Shown: positions 11,379 through 21,176 of the stretch, piece by piece | Layout of the letters: each line of letters opens with the position of its first letter | How positions within the stretch are numbered: the stretch's first letter is position 1 | Origin: Capronia americana | Taxonomy: Eukaryota; Ascomycota; Eurotiomycetes; Chaetothyriales; Herpotrichiellaceae | DNA length: 64,000 nucleotides | Direction: 5' to 3' | Assembly: GCA_016110215.1 (NCBI GenBank) | Contig: JADWQD010000003.1 | Location: 1,054,001-1,118,000 of the forward strand | Program-made: the position numbers and the translations under genes | The notes under the pieces: generated by a model | What the model was told of the DNA's origin: nothing | The model's input: only the letters and a program-made list of their open reading frames with translations | Database searches by the model: none

Positions 11379-13243
11379 ATGGCGGAGAAAGAGGCCTCGA
11401 TCGCGACTCCTAGCCTCGACCTGTCGCCTCAACTGACCGAACAGTCGTTTGTCGACGATGAACCCAACCTGTGGAAGTCGATCCGGAAATGGCCCCGCGT
11501 GCTCGGATACTCGTTTGGCCTGACGTCGGGCATCTTGCTCTACGGCTTTGACACATCCATCGTTGGAAATGTCTCGGCGATCCCGGAGTTCCAGTAAGTT
11601 CGTCTGCGTCCGGTTCTCGTTGGTTTTCTCGGTCGCAGAGTTAATCCCTCACAGACGCGACTACGGTCGCAGACTAGATGATCGATACATCATCCCTTCG
11701 ATGTGGATGGGGTTGTGGAACGCGATCAGTCCGATCGGCATCATGATAGGCAGCATCATCGCCGGTTGGCTGCAGGATCGGGTGGGCCGCCGTCCGTCGC
11801 TCGGGCTCAGCAGTATCCTATCAGCGGGAGGCGTGGCCGCAGTGTACAGCTCTCAGTTCCTGGACCACTTGGAGTCTCGAAGGGGCGCCTTTCTCGCAGC
11901 AAAGCTGATCATGGGGCTGGCCATCGGAGGCGTGCTGTGTACCATCCAGACGTACCTCAGCGAGATCCTCCCGCCAAAGCTAAGAGGGTCGGTCATGGCC
12001 TTCTTCCCCGTGTTCACACTTCTCGGCCAGCTGATCGGCGCCGTCGTCGTCTATACCTCGCTAGATTATTCGGGGAAGCGACCGTACACCACCCCGATGA
12101 TCGCCCAGTGGCCGTTTTCCGCCGTCCCGCTTGTGATAGCGATAATACTGCCTGAGAGTCCAGCATACCTCCTGCGCAAGAGGAAGTTCGACCGGGCGTT
12201 CAGAGCACAAAAACGGCTCGACAGCTCCAAGACAGACACGCAGAGAAACATCGACAATCTGATGTTTGCGCTGCAGAAGGAGGAAGAACAGGCCAGACAC
12301 GATCGGGTCTCTTACCTGGAGTGCTTCAGGGGGACGAATCTGCGGCGCACCCTGATCGTGATGTTCGCAAATGTCCTGCCCCAGCTGTTCGGCCTGTCTT
12401 TGCTCTCCGACGCGAGCTATTTCATCCAAGTAGTCGGCATGAGCGCGCACAATGCTCTTCTGTTCCTCCAACTCGGCGTCGCGCTGGGGCTGGTGGCCAA
12501 TATCGTCAGTATGTGGGTCGTGACCAAAGTTGGCCGCCGACCCCTCGGTATGACCACCCTCGCTATCAGCATCCTCTTATGGGGCGGCATGGGAATTGCT
12601 GGTATTTTCGACGGCGTGGTGGTAATATGGTATGGGCGGCCTTCCCTTGTGCTCCATTGTGCGCACCCTTTGCTGACTCCGCGCAGGTACACTGCAGTCA
12701 CTATGATGGTCATTATTGTGAGTGTCCCTTCCGTCACCTATCCAGGGAGAACCCTCCATGTCTTGGTCCCCTATGGCACATTAGGGGCTGACATCCGGAA
12801 ACTCCCGTCGGGCCAGTTCGTCCGAGGCAAGAGAGGAAGGTTCCGGCTAACATACATAAATCTAGGTTGTGGTTGGAGTTGGTATCTGGCCCGTCGCGTA
12901 TGTGGTCGGCGCCGAAACATCGTCACTTCGCCTGCGCGCCAAAACCCAAGGCATAGGGTGGTTCACTGGCGCGTTCGCGCAGGGGGCATTTGGTATTAGT
13001 CTCCCGTATGCGTACAACATCGACGAGGGCAACCTCAGAGCCAAAGCCGGCTTCATCATCGCCGGCTTCAGCGTATTGGCGCTAGTGCTTACCTGGCTGT
13101 TTGTGCCAGAGATGAAGGAGCGGACCGCCGCAGAGATCGACACCATGTTCGAGCATCGCTTGCCGGCCAGACAATTCAGGCATTGGAGACTTGCCGGACC
13201 CGGACGCGACAACCCATTCGGATCGGAAGCGCATCTGACTTGA
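11379..13243 (+). CDS. MFS sugar transporter, alpha-glucoside/maltose-permease type
   Basis: A twelve-helix plasma-membrane carrier of the Sugar_tr family. The N-terminus WKSIRKWPRVLGY then TSGILLYGFDTSIVGNVSA is characteristic of the fungal alpha-glucoside subgroup. Other landmarks are DRVGRRPSLG (loop 2-3), LPPKLRGSVMAFFPVFTLLG, LPESPAYLLRK (PESPR-like motif), VTKVGRRPLG and, after helix 12, FVPEMKERTAAEID. Four exons are needed: 11379-11593, from about 11655 to 12630, then from about 12687, and a last exon from about 12867. The third intron is roughly 150 nt. The introns restore IWYTAVTMMVII and VVVGVGIWPVAY. The extreme 3' coding end is tandemly duplicated downstream. Substrate is inferred from subgroup only. 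Confidence 0.85.
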
Positions 13244-13401
13244 CCCAGTCCTTACTCCCCAGCCCCCGGCGCACAGTACAGTAGCATGAAGTTATATCAC
13301 TTGCCGGACCCGGACGCGACAACCCGTTCGGATCAGAAGGCCGTCTGACCTGACACAATCCTTACTCCGTACCTACAGTACAGTAGAATGGAGTTATATC
13401 A
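13189..13401. repeat. ~110-bp tandem duplication of the MFS gene 3' end
   Basis: Copy 1 starts at 13189 and copy 2 at 13299; both begin ACTTGCCGGACCCGGACGCG. Copy 1 encodes the last residues and stop of the transporter. Copy 2 lies wholly downstream. Both copies end near AGTTATATCA, with a few substitutions and a short length difference. Confidence 0.88.
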
Positions 13402-14184
13402 AGGTTTCGTCGGCCCCCCCTCCCTAGTAGCTATGTCAGCAATTCCTCCCGACGGCATACTAGCTTACGCAAGTCGCATAACATGTTCCGTGTGGATGGA
13501 CGCCTTGCGGTTATCAGTCCTCAAGCGTGTACATTGGGCACCCCGTATGTACAGTTACCTCCGTATCGCCGCAGGAGCCTCTCACATGGGCTCGGATCCG
13601 GAATTGGGTCCACACCCAGACAAACATGCTGTCTCGATACGAGGTACGAGGTACGTACTCGTAACACTCAGACATGGCGAGATTGCCCCGATAGAACCCC
13701 GCCTTTTCCTGCTCTGTGACCTGTGACAGGCCCCCCGTCAAGTACCCAGGTCCAGCTCCGTGCAAAGCAGAGCAACCCGCTTTGGCGAGCAACCTCGGCT
13801 GTCGCGCAGAGAATATCAGGCCGTTCGCGGTTAACATGCACCACTCCACGGCACTCCCACAACCCCTCACCCCACAGGGCGCCAGGCGGAGCGTGGCTTG
13901 GCCAGAATCTGTCAGCTTACCTTGACTCGATGTCCAACCTGACCAGGCGAATCAGAACCACGGGAGCAAGCATTCTTGACGTGTCTGCTGTCGGGCAACT
14001 CCAAGTCACGCGAGATATTGCACAAACTAAGTATTTCCGTAGTCCCCCTCCCCGGAGGTACATAAAGTGACAGGTCTACCCGGCCGGCTGGCCCTGATAT
14101 TCGAAAACTTTCAAAGAAACTCCCGCTTCCCGCAGCCCTTTCTTTAGCACTTGCCGCGCCTGCCTATTGTCCCGCACAAAAGAA
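13244..14184. other. Intergenic region, promoter of the monooxygenase
   Basis: No gene seen. It contains the second copy of the duplicated transporter end, the inverted repeat CCTCC-CC-GGAGG at 14047-14058 and CCGGCCGG at 14080-14087. Confidence 0.5.
14080..14087. promoter_or_regulatory. CCGGCCGG, candidate Zn2Cys6 site 4
   Basis: A CCG-N2-CGG element 98 bases before the monooxygenase ATG. Its eight bases are identical to site 2 in the permease/dioxygenase promoter. Confidence 0.45.
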
Positions 14185-16002
14185 ATGGCCGACACGAACA
14201 TCAACCCGTCCGTGGGCGCCATCGTGCACAGCGATGTGCTCATCGTTGGTGCCGGCTTCAGCGGTATCTCGATGCTGTACCGGCTCCGCAAGGCCGGCTT
14301 CAACACCAAGGTCTTCGAATCCGGCGGCGACTTCGGCGGCGTGTGGTACTGGAACCGGTATCCCGGGGCCAGAGTCGACTCGGAGTGGCCCTACTACCAA
14401 CTGAACATCCCCGAGGTGTACCGCGACTGGGAGTTCTCCGAGAAGTTCCCTGGCCACCAGGAGATCCGGGCGTACTGCGCGCACATAGACAAGGTGCTCA
14501 ACCTGCGCAAGGACGTGCAGTTCAACGCCCACGTCATCGACGCGCGGTACAGCGCCGAAGAGGGCCAATGGACCGTCAAGACCGACCAGGGCCACATCTC
14601 GAAGAGCAAGTACTTGGTCCTGTGCACGGGGCTGCTCCACCGGCGGCACATTCCAGACTTCCCCGGCCTGACGACCTACAAAGGCGTGATCCACCACACG
14701 GGCTTCTGGCCCGAGGACATGAGCGTCAAGGGCAAGAAAGTCGGCTTGATCGGCGCAGGTGCCACGGCCGTGCAGGTCGTGCAGGAGCTGGCCAAGGAAG
14801 CGGACCAGCTTACCGTCTTCATGCGCAGACCGAGTCTGTGCTTGCCCATGGGGCAGCGACCCGTGGGGAGCGACGAGCAAAAGGGGTGGAAGGCGTACTT
14901 CGAGGCACTGTTCAAGGCGGGTCGGCAGTCGAGGGCCGGATTTCCGGGCTCGGTCGAGACGGCCGGCGTGTTCGACGTATCGGCTGAAGAGAGGGAACGA
15001 CACCTCGAAGAAATTTGGGATCGAGGAGGGTTCAACTTCCTCATGTGCAATTACAGCAACGTCGTGCTGGACAAGGAGGCCAATAAAGTGGTGTATGACT
15101 TCTGGGCCAAGAAGATCGGCCAGCGGATAAAGGATCCAAAGAAGAGGGAGCTGATGGTCCCCAAGGAGGCGCCCTATTACTTCGGCACGAAACGAAGCCC
15201 GCTCGAGCAGGATTATTACGAGATGTTGGATCGGCCGAACGTCGACATTGTCAATCTGAACGAGACGCCCCTGAAGACGTTCAATGAAACTGGCATGCTG
15301 TTGGAGGACGGTCAGCAGTTGGACTTTGATGTCGTTGTCCTTGCCACAGGGTTTGACTCGTTTTCCGGATCGTGAGTTCCATCGCCCGTGATGCAAGGAG
15401 TAGGCCCGTCGCTGACCAGGTCACCAGTCTAACGAAAATGGGTCTCAAGAACAAAGAGGGCGTGGATATCAAAGACGTCTGGCAGGATGGTATTCGCACA
15501 TACCTGGGGATGACGTTCAATGGGTTCCCCAACTGTTTCATGGTCTACACCCCCCATGGTCCGTATTCCCCCCCTTTCCTTCCGGAGATTTGAAAGTGAC
15601 TTACTTCTCGCAGCTCCGACCGCTCTGTCGAATGGTCCTACTATCATTGAAGCACAGTCCGATTTCGTCCTCGCTGCGATTCAAAAGCTTGAGAAAGAAG
15701 GCGCTAAGAGTATAGAGCCCAACAAGGATGCTGAGGACGAGTGGGATAACTTGATCGATGCGATGAACCAACATACCCTCTTTCCGCTCACGAATTCGTG
15801 GTGGAACGGGGCGAATATCCCGGGAAAGCGGATTCAGCTCCTTACGCATCCAGGAGGTATTCAGATGTATGAGGCGCAATGCCTCGATAAGCTGGAGGGC
15901 TGGAAAGGTTTCACTGTTGTGCACGACAAGAACGGCGCCGCTGAAGCAAATGGAGTTGTGAAGGAGAATGGCGCGCCTAAAGAGGTCGTCGTAGCGGCCT
16001 GA
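14185..16002 (+). CDS. FAD-dependent Baeyer-Villiger-type monooxygenase
   Basis: A flavoprotein of 568 aa that would insert oxygen next to a ketone or oxidise a related substrate using NADPH. Three exons (14185-15371, 15428-15558, 15614-16002) join in frame. Visible motifs: FAD Rossmann GAGFSG near residue 20, then FESGGDFGGVWYWNRYPGAR. The Baeyer-Villiger fingerprint appears as YKGVIHHTGFWP near residue 170 (consensus FxGxxxHxxxWP, first Phe replaced by Tyr). A second Rossmann GAGATA follows and then DFDVVVLATGFDSF. The C-terminal exon NSWWNGANIPGK is typical of the cyclohexanone-monooxygenase group. ATG 14185 is the first Met in frame. The gene ends 83 bases from the convergent alcohol dehydrogenase, a natural partner for ketone/alcohol interconversion (inference). 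Confidence 0.9.
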
Positions 16003-16085
16003 TTCCGAGTCCGAGTCAGCTCGACTCATGTTTTGTATTACATTTCTCTCGGAATTCAATGGCTCGTTGCTGAACAAAGGCATTG

Positions 16086-17222
16086 TCAAGTCCAACACAG
16101 GACAGCCTTGATGGCCCTTCCAGATCTTGAGTCCTCAAATGCCTTTGCGTAGTCTTTGGCGTCATAGTACGACACAATCTCGTCGAGAGGGAAGTTGCCC
16201 GCCTGTTGCTGCTCCATGAGGTACGGGAGCATCTTGCCCGGTATGCAGTCGCCGCCAGCGCAGCCGATGTATTCTTGTCCTCGAAGTAGATGTTGTAGTA
16301 TTTTGATGGAGACCGTCTTGTCTGGTGCGGACAATCCAACTTGTGCAGCTCGGCCACGAACAGCCAGACACTCCATCATTGTTTCAATGACTTTTGCCGC
16401 GCCGGTGCAGTCGACAGCGTAGTTCGCGCCATTGGGCACCTGTTTCTTCACCTCTGCGACGATGTCTGCGTTGCTGCCGTCCACAATATGGGTGGCGCCT
16501 AGTTTCTTCGCCACTTCTAGTCTATCGGGATTGAGGTCAATAGCGATGATGGTCCCCGCCTTTCTCAGCTTGCCGGCCATCACTGCGCTCAGGCCAACGC
16601 TGCCAACGCCGAATACCGCCAAGCTCGAGCCTTCTTTGACATCGAGTGTGTTCAAGATGCTGCCCACACCCGTGGAGATCCCACAGCCCAAAGGCGCGAA
16701 CAGTCTCAAGTCCGTGTCCTGCGGGACCTTGACCACGCAAGACTGATCCACCACGGCATGGCGCGAGAACGAACTCTGTCCGAAGAAACTGCTGAAACAA
16801 GAGACCTTCTCATCTTCCGTCTCTCCATCGATAGACATCGTCGCGCTGCCGTCGGACACTCTGCACCCGTCAAAGTTTCGAGGCATGCCTTGGTCACAGT
16901 AATTCGGATGGCCGGCCAAGCAGTTCGGACATTTCTGGCACACGTTTATGCTCAGTAAAACTTTGTCGCCCCTGGAGACGTGGGAGACGCCAGCTCCAAC
17001 GGCGAGCACGAGGCCTGCGCCTTCATGACCTAGTACTGCCGGCGTGGAGATCGACAGCATGCCATCCATACACGACAAGTCCGTGTGGCAGATACCCGTA
17101 GCATGTATTTCGACCAGTACTTCATCTTGCTGGAGAGGGGACAGGTGAACTCTTTGTAGCTGCAGCGGAGCTTTGAAGGCTGGGAGCACTAATGCTTCAG
17201 TGGTCGTCGGAGATGCTGCCAT
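16086..17222 (-). CDS. Zinc-dependent alcohol dehydrogenase (MDR), NAD-type
   Basis: A single-exon 378-aa medium-chain dehydrogenase, probably cytosolic, of the class III/aryl-alcohol type. Catalytic zinc ligands are visible in GICHTD, GHEGAG and LGCGISTGVG. The structural zinc loop is C-x2-C-x2-C-x7-C (CQKCPNCLAGHPNYC). The Rossmann motif GVGSVG is followed by AIDLNPDRLE, whose Asp favours NAD. It is convergent with the monooxygenase gene. Such enzymes oxidise primary or aryl alcohols to aldehydes or the reverse. Together with the monooxygenase it could process one carbon skeleton (inference). Confidence 0.9.
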   Translation of the reverse strand: MAASPTTTEALVLPAFKAPLQLQRVHLSPLQQDEVLVEIHATGICHTDLSCMDGMLSISTPAVLGHEGAGLVLAVGAGVSHVSRGDKVLLSINVCQKCPNCLAGHPNYCDQGMPRNFDGCRVSDGSATMSIDGETEDEKVSCFSSFFGQSSFSRHAVVDQSCVVKVPQDTDLRLFAPLGCGISTGVGSILNTLDVKEGSSLAVFGVGSVGLSAVMAGKLRKAGTIIAIDLNPDRLEVAKKLGATHIVDGSNADIVAEVKKQVPNGANYAVDCTGAAKVIETMMECLAVRGRAAQVGLSAPDKTVSIKILQHLLRGQEYIGCAGGDCIPGKMLPYLMEQQQAGNFPLDEIVSYYDAKDYAKAFEDSRSGRAIKAVLCWT

Positions 17223-17604
17223 GGTTCGAGACAGCCTGGTGTCGAAGGAGCAGTATGTCTCGAATTCCTACAAATAAGTCCTTGTACTGACAGGTTTGGC
17301 AGCGACTTGGTGCCCTTCTCCCCAGTGGTAGAACCCCACATTGGGGTCACAATCTGGGGCAGGGGACAATCTGAAATTGTCGTCATCGACCCAACCTTGC
17401 TGCCGGACCTTGTCTGAAAGAGCAGCTGACATGTGTGACTCTGTCTACGCTCATTTCTGTCGCTTTTCATCTCTTGCTGCAGATGTCGAAGCAGGGCGGA
17501 TTGGCGACAGCAGGAGGTCGAACAGGTTTAGAACCCGCGGGTCAAATGCCGAGCAAACATCAAACTTCTCCTTGAGGCCCCAGCACCCCCGGACAGGAGC
17601 CCTT
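17223..17604. other. Intergenic region
   Basis: No gene. This is the promoter of the alcohol dehydrogenase. I found no CCG-N2-CGG element here; the 10-base palindrome ACCCGCGGGT lies near 17532. Confidence 0.4.
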
Positions 17605-18600
17605 CTATTTTGATTCTCTTAGTTTCGCTTTCAACTTCTTGATATGCTTCGGCGTCGTCTTGCAACACCCCCCGACAATGATGCCCGCCCACTTCCCTCG
17701 CCCCTGCACTTCTTTGACGATGTCGTACACCTGCTGCTCCCAGGGTGAGTTGTCTTCATCGTTTCCCAGCCATCGCTGCAGGCTCGTGTCATACACTCTA
17801 CTTCCAGCGCCGTCTGGGTAGATCACCAGTCTTGGAAGCGCTAAGTTGTGTGCTTCAGCCGAGTCCTCAAAGCTCCGAATCAAGTCTGGCAACTTATGGA
17901 CCTTGGTGCAGTTGATCCCAATGGCAAATGGAGGCCGCTCTCCTTGTAACATGATGCTCACTAACTCTTCGACCCCCGTCCCATCAGGCAACCTTTCGTC
18001 ATCGTTAGGGAAGACGCAGGAGATCCAGTATGGTTTATCGTTGATTATTTGAACAGCTTTTCTTGTCGCCTTCACTTCGTCTAGGCGTGGCAATGTCTCG
18101 ATGGCGACGAGGTCGACTTCCTCCCACTCCGGGCTGTTTACAAAGCACGAGAGCCTCTTGGAGTGAAAGTCAAATAAGTCTTGCTCCGTCATGGACCCAT
18201 ACTGTCCACTGTACTCGGTACTTGGGATCATGGTGGCACCGTACGCTCCTAGGCTCAGGGCCACCAACCCTGCTCGCCCGTTGAAAGAATCGCGGGCAAT
18301 CTTGACAGCGGAGAGCATCAGTCTTCGTGCCTCGTCCTCTTCAATGCCCCTTTGACTTGTGGCTTTGGTGTTCTTGAAGCCGACAAAACTCGCCTGATAC
18401 GTGGCCGTCAGGATGATATCTGCTCCAGCGTCGGCAAAGTCGCGCTGGACTCTTTTAAGCGTCTCTACATTTTCGACGAGGAGATGGGAAGACCACAATG
18501 GAGTTTCTGATGAAAATTTTACGCCATGCTCGTCTTCGAGTGTCGTGCCCAGGCCGCCGTCCAGCAACAGAATTGGCTCCTCTAGTGAAGGCTTGCTCAT
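17605..18600 (-). CDS. Homocysteine S-methyltransferase
   Basis: A single-exon 331-aa enzyme related to yeast Mht1/Sam4, which transfers a methyl group from S-methylmethionine or S-adenosylmethionine to homocysteine to give methionine. The barrel begins ILLLDGGLGTTLEDEHG. Zinc ligands are visible as the Cys in IGINCTKVH and the C-terminal pair in IIVGGCCKTTPKHI. ADIILTATYQASF and LVAIETLPRLDE are family landmarks. It starts 288 bases from the divergent ornithine carbamoyltransferase start codon. It probably recycles methyl groups and is not an obvious part of the upstream cluster. Confidence 0.92.
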   Translation of the reverse strand: MSKPSLEEPILLLDGGLGTTLEDEHGVKFSSETPLWSSHLLVENVETLKRVQRDFADAGADIILTATYQASFVGFKNTKATSQRGIEEDEARRLMLSAVKIARDSFNGRAGLVALSLGAYGATMIPSTEYSGQYGSMTEQDLFDFHSKRLSCFVNSPEWEEVDLVAIETLPRLDEVKATRKAVQIINDKPYWISCVFPNDDERLPDGTGVEELVSIMLQGERPPFAIGINCTKVHKLPDLIRSFEDSAEAHNLALPRLVIYPDGAGSRVYDTSLQRWLGNDEDNSPWEQQVYDIVKEVQGRGKWAGIIVGGCCKTTPKHIKKLKAKLRESK

Positions 18601-18783
18601 GATGTCGGATACTAGCGGAGAAAAGGTGGTCTACAATACTGTAGCGTCCATAGCGTGGATTATGGATAATTAAGGCAACGTAGATCGTGGCATTGTAGGG
18701 CTGAGACCCCAGCGCGGAGATGGACGAACCAGAAGCTTCAATCTGCGGAGGTGAAAGCTGCACGTTTCTTCTTTCCGTCACCG

Positions 18784-18790
18784 TGACTCA
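18784..18790. promoter_or_regulatory. TGACTCA, candidate CpcA/Gcn4 site
   Basis: A perfect 7-base cross-pathway-control element about 100 bases before the ornithine carbamoyltransferase start, in the promoter shared with homocysteine S-methyltransferase. Fungal arginine genes are established targets of Gcn4/CpcA under amino-acid starvation. Confidence 0.6.
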
Positions 18791-18888
18791 AAATTTCGTG
18801 AGGGTAGAAGAAAAAAATTCTTCGTCTCCTTCACTTAAAGTCTTGCATTGCTGGCGATGCGTCCTGCACTCGGGCAGGTCTAGTATTG

Positions 18889-19941
18889 ATGTCTTGCAGC
18901 ATGGCACCCTTGCGGCCGCTGATGCGGTCACGGCCCTTCCTTCAACAACATGCGCGCTCCCTCTCGAGTTCCGCCACAAAACCTCCCCGTCACTTCCTGT
19001 CCATATCTGAACTCTCGCCCACCGAACTGAGCACTCTAGTGAACAATGCGACCGCATACAAGCACTCGGCCCTTCAGCCAACGTGGTCCCAGCGTAATGC
19101 CCTCTCGAACAAGACCATCGCATTGCTTTTCTCCAAACTGTCTACCCGAACACGAGTATCGACGGAGGGAGCCGTGGTCGCCATGGGTGGCCATCCGATG
19201 TTCCTGGGCAAGAACGATATACAGCTGGGCGTAAACGAGTCCCTCTACGACACGTCGGTAGTCATATCCAGCATGGTGTCTGGCATTGTGGCGCGAGTTG
19301 GTCCTCACGCGGATATCGCAAATCTCGCCAAAGACAGCTCCGTGCCGGTGATCAACGCGCTGTGCGACACCTACCACCCCATGCAGATAATTGCCGACTT
19401 TGCCACGCTGACACAGGCCTTCGAGACGCGGGCGGAGAAATTGAAGGGCTTGAAAATCGCTTGGGTAGGCGATGCCAACAACGTCTTGTTCGACATGTGC
19501 ATTGGCGCCCGGAAGTTGGGCATCGAAATGGCAGTGGCGACACCGAAGGGGTACGAAATCCCCGCAAAGATCAAAGAAGAAGTCGACGCCGCAGGACGGG
19601 GCACGATCTTTGAAACAAATACCCCGGAGGAGGCCATCAAGGGAGCGAACGTCATTGTGACGGACACGTGGATCTCCATGGGCCAGGAGTCCGAAAAGCA
19701 GAAAAGATTACAGGCATTCGCAGGGTATCAAGTCACAGATGAACTGGCAAAGAGAGGCGGAGCCGCCGACAATTGGAAGTTCATGCACTGTCTTCCCCGA
19801 CACCAGGAGGAAGTCAGCGACGAGGTATTCTACGGACCCAGATCGTTGGTCTTCCCAGAGGCGCAAAATCGGTTGTGGTCGGCCATCTCGACATTGGAGG
19901 CGTTTGTGGTCAATCAAGGCGAGGTCAAACCAGCAAATTGA
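18889..19941 (+). CDS. argB: Ornithine carbamoyltransferase, mitochondrial
   Basis: Arginine biosynthesis enzyme that joins carbamoyl phosphate and ornithine to make citrulline in the mitochondrial matrix. Single exon. The first ATG is 18889 (350 aa); another at 18901 gives MAPLRPLMRSRP. The N-terminal 35 residues are rich in Arg and Ser and free of acidic residues, as expected of a matrix-targeting peptide. Mature landmarks: FLSISELSPTEL, carbamoyl-phosphate loop STRTR, and the ornithine loop FMHCLPRHQEEVSDEVF, whose HCLP is the catalytic signature. Length matches fungal Arg3/ArgB. A Gcn4-type site lies upstream. Confidence 0.96.
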   Translation: MSCSMAPLRPLMRSRPFLQQHARSLSSSATKPPRHFLSISELSPTELSTLVNNATAYKHSALQPTWSQRNALSNKTIALLFSKLSTRTRVSTEGAVVAMGGHPMFLGKNDIQLGVNESLYDTSVVISSMVSGIVARVGPHADIANLAKDSSVPVINALCDTYHPMQIIADFATLTQAFETRAEKLKGLKIAWVGDANNVLFDMCIGARKLGIEMAVATPKGYEIPAKIKEEVDAAGRGTIFETNTPEEAIKGANVIVTDTWISMGQESEKQKRLQAFAGYQVTDELAKRGGAADNWKFMHCLPRHQEEVSDEVFYGPRSLVFPEAQNRLWSAISTLEAFVVNQGEVKPAN

Positions 19942-21176
19942 AGAACAGAACTGGATTCCTGTGGCCGGTTTGGTGGGCACATCCCTCACGCGGGTCAAAA
20001 GGAGGATGATATATACAGTTCGAACCTGATGCCTCAGCATCATTATGAGCGACGAAGGAAGCACCAATGACTTTACCAAAAATAAAATGTGCACTAATAT
20101 CTGGTATTCTTTCTCTCTCCTCAAACTTGCTGTTGTGCATTCTCCTGGCCTTCTCTTCCCTCTTGCCTCTCTCCCTATGGCGTGGCGGTACTCACGCCCA
20201 CACTCCTTCCTACCTAGCGTAGAAACAGTACTGTAGCCACATAAGAAATCTCGAATGAAACGCCCATCAAACTCCAAAAGCTCTAAAAACTTACTGTACT
20301 CTAGTACTCGCGAACGAAAACCCTGTCCTTTATCGTCCCTTGTAAATAGTCGTTCGCCGCTTTGCTCTTCCTCGGCTGACCCTTAACCTCGTACTTCTTG
20401 AGCTATTCCTGAGAACCACCACTACCTGAGCGCTTCCGGAGTCTACTTAAGCCATTTCTATCTTCCTTCCTCTTCAAGTTACAGGTCAACGCGGGTTGCA
20501 GAGAGATTTCCCCCTAAATCTGGCGGTCAGTGCCGCCGCTTTTGGGGATTTCTTTTCCCATGCGAATAGCCGCTGACAGATGCGTGGGGACCGCTGAACC
20601 TTTTCCCGACTCCATTTCTTATGCCCTTCAGAAGAGCAACATTCCCTGGCTTCATTTCTGGCCCCAATTCTGCCTCCTTAATCTCAGGGGGGTAGTAGAT
20701 GGATTCCACTTGAATTTCATGTTTCAACCTCTAGGATTGGTTTCCACAGATCAACATATTAAGCTTGCAACCACCCGCCTGATGCCTCCCTTTGGCGCCC
20801 TCAAACCTGGAGCTGTCTTCGTCAACGTTTTCCGTCTTGGACGCCGAAGACCTTGACTGCCAGACGCAACCTCCGATCACCGTATTGCTAAGGGAACAAT
20901 GTCTGGATATGTACATAATGTGGTTCAGGATGCAAGCGAGCTGATCCAACCGCGAGGAGAAAGTGAGGCCAGAGCTTGTAGGTAAGAAGACTCTAAATCT
21001 CGAATCTTACACCAATTCTCAACTCGTACTTGGGAAACCTCTACAAGAACCAGGAAAGCCGAATGAGACCAAGGAGAAGTTGCGACATTAGAAAGGTGTA
21101 AGAGTATGCGGAATCATACATATGCCGAAGGAATATTCGAAGCCTTCCATCCTCCTCATTTTTCATGCCCCAGCGA
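19942..21176. other. Intergenic region
   Basis: No supported gene. A short plus-strand stretch near 20730-20850 reads GALKPGAVFVNVFR, faintly like the NAD-domain end of D-2-hydroxyacid dehydrogenases, but without the rest of the fold. Confidence 0.4.

Noticed and set aside
13324..13331. CCGTTCGG in the second copy of the transporter 3' duplication as a fifth regulator site
   Set aside because: It lies downstream of a gene and arose within a repeat; the first copy has CCATTCGG. Probably chance.
14164..15396. 410-codon minus-strand open frame opposite the monooxygenase
   Set aside because: It is an antisense shadow of a GC-rich, codon-biased gene. The plus strand carries a complete flavoprotein with clear motifs.
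20011..20030. GTTCGAACC-like T-loop, possible tRNA
   Set aside because: No acceptor stem, anticodon arm or A box could be placed around it.
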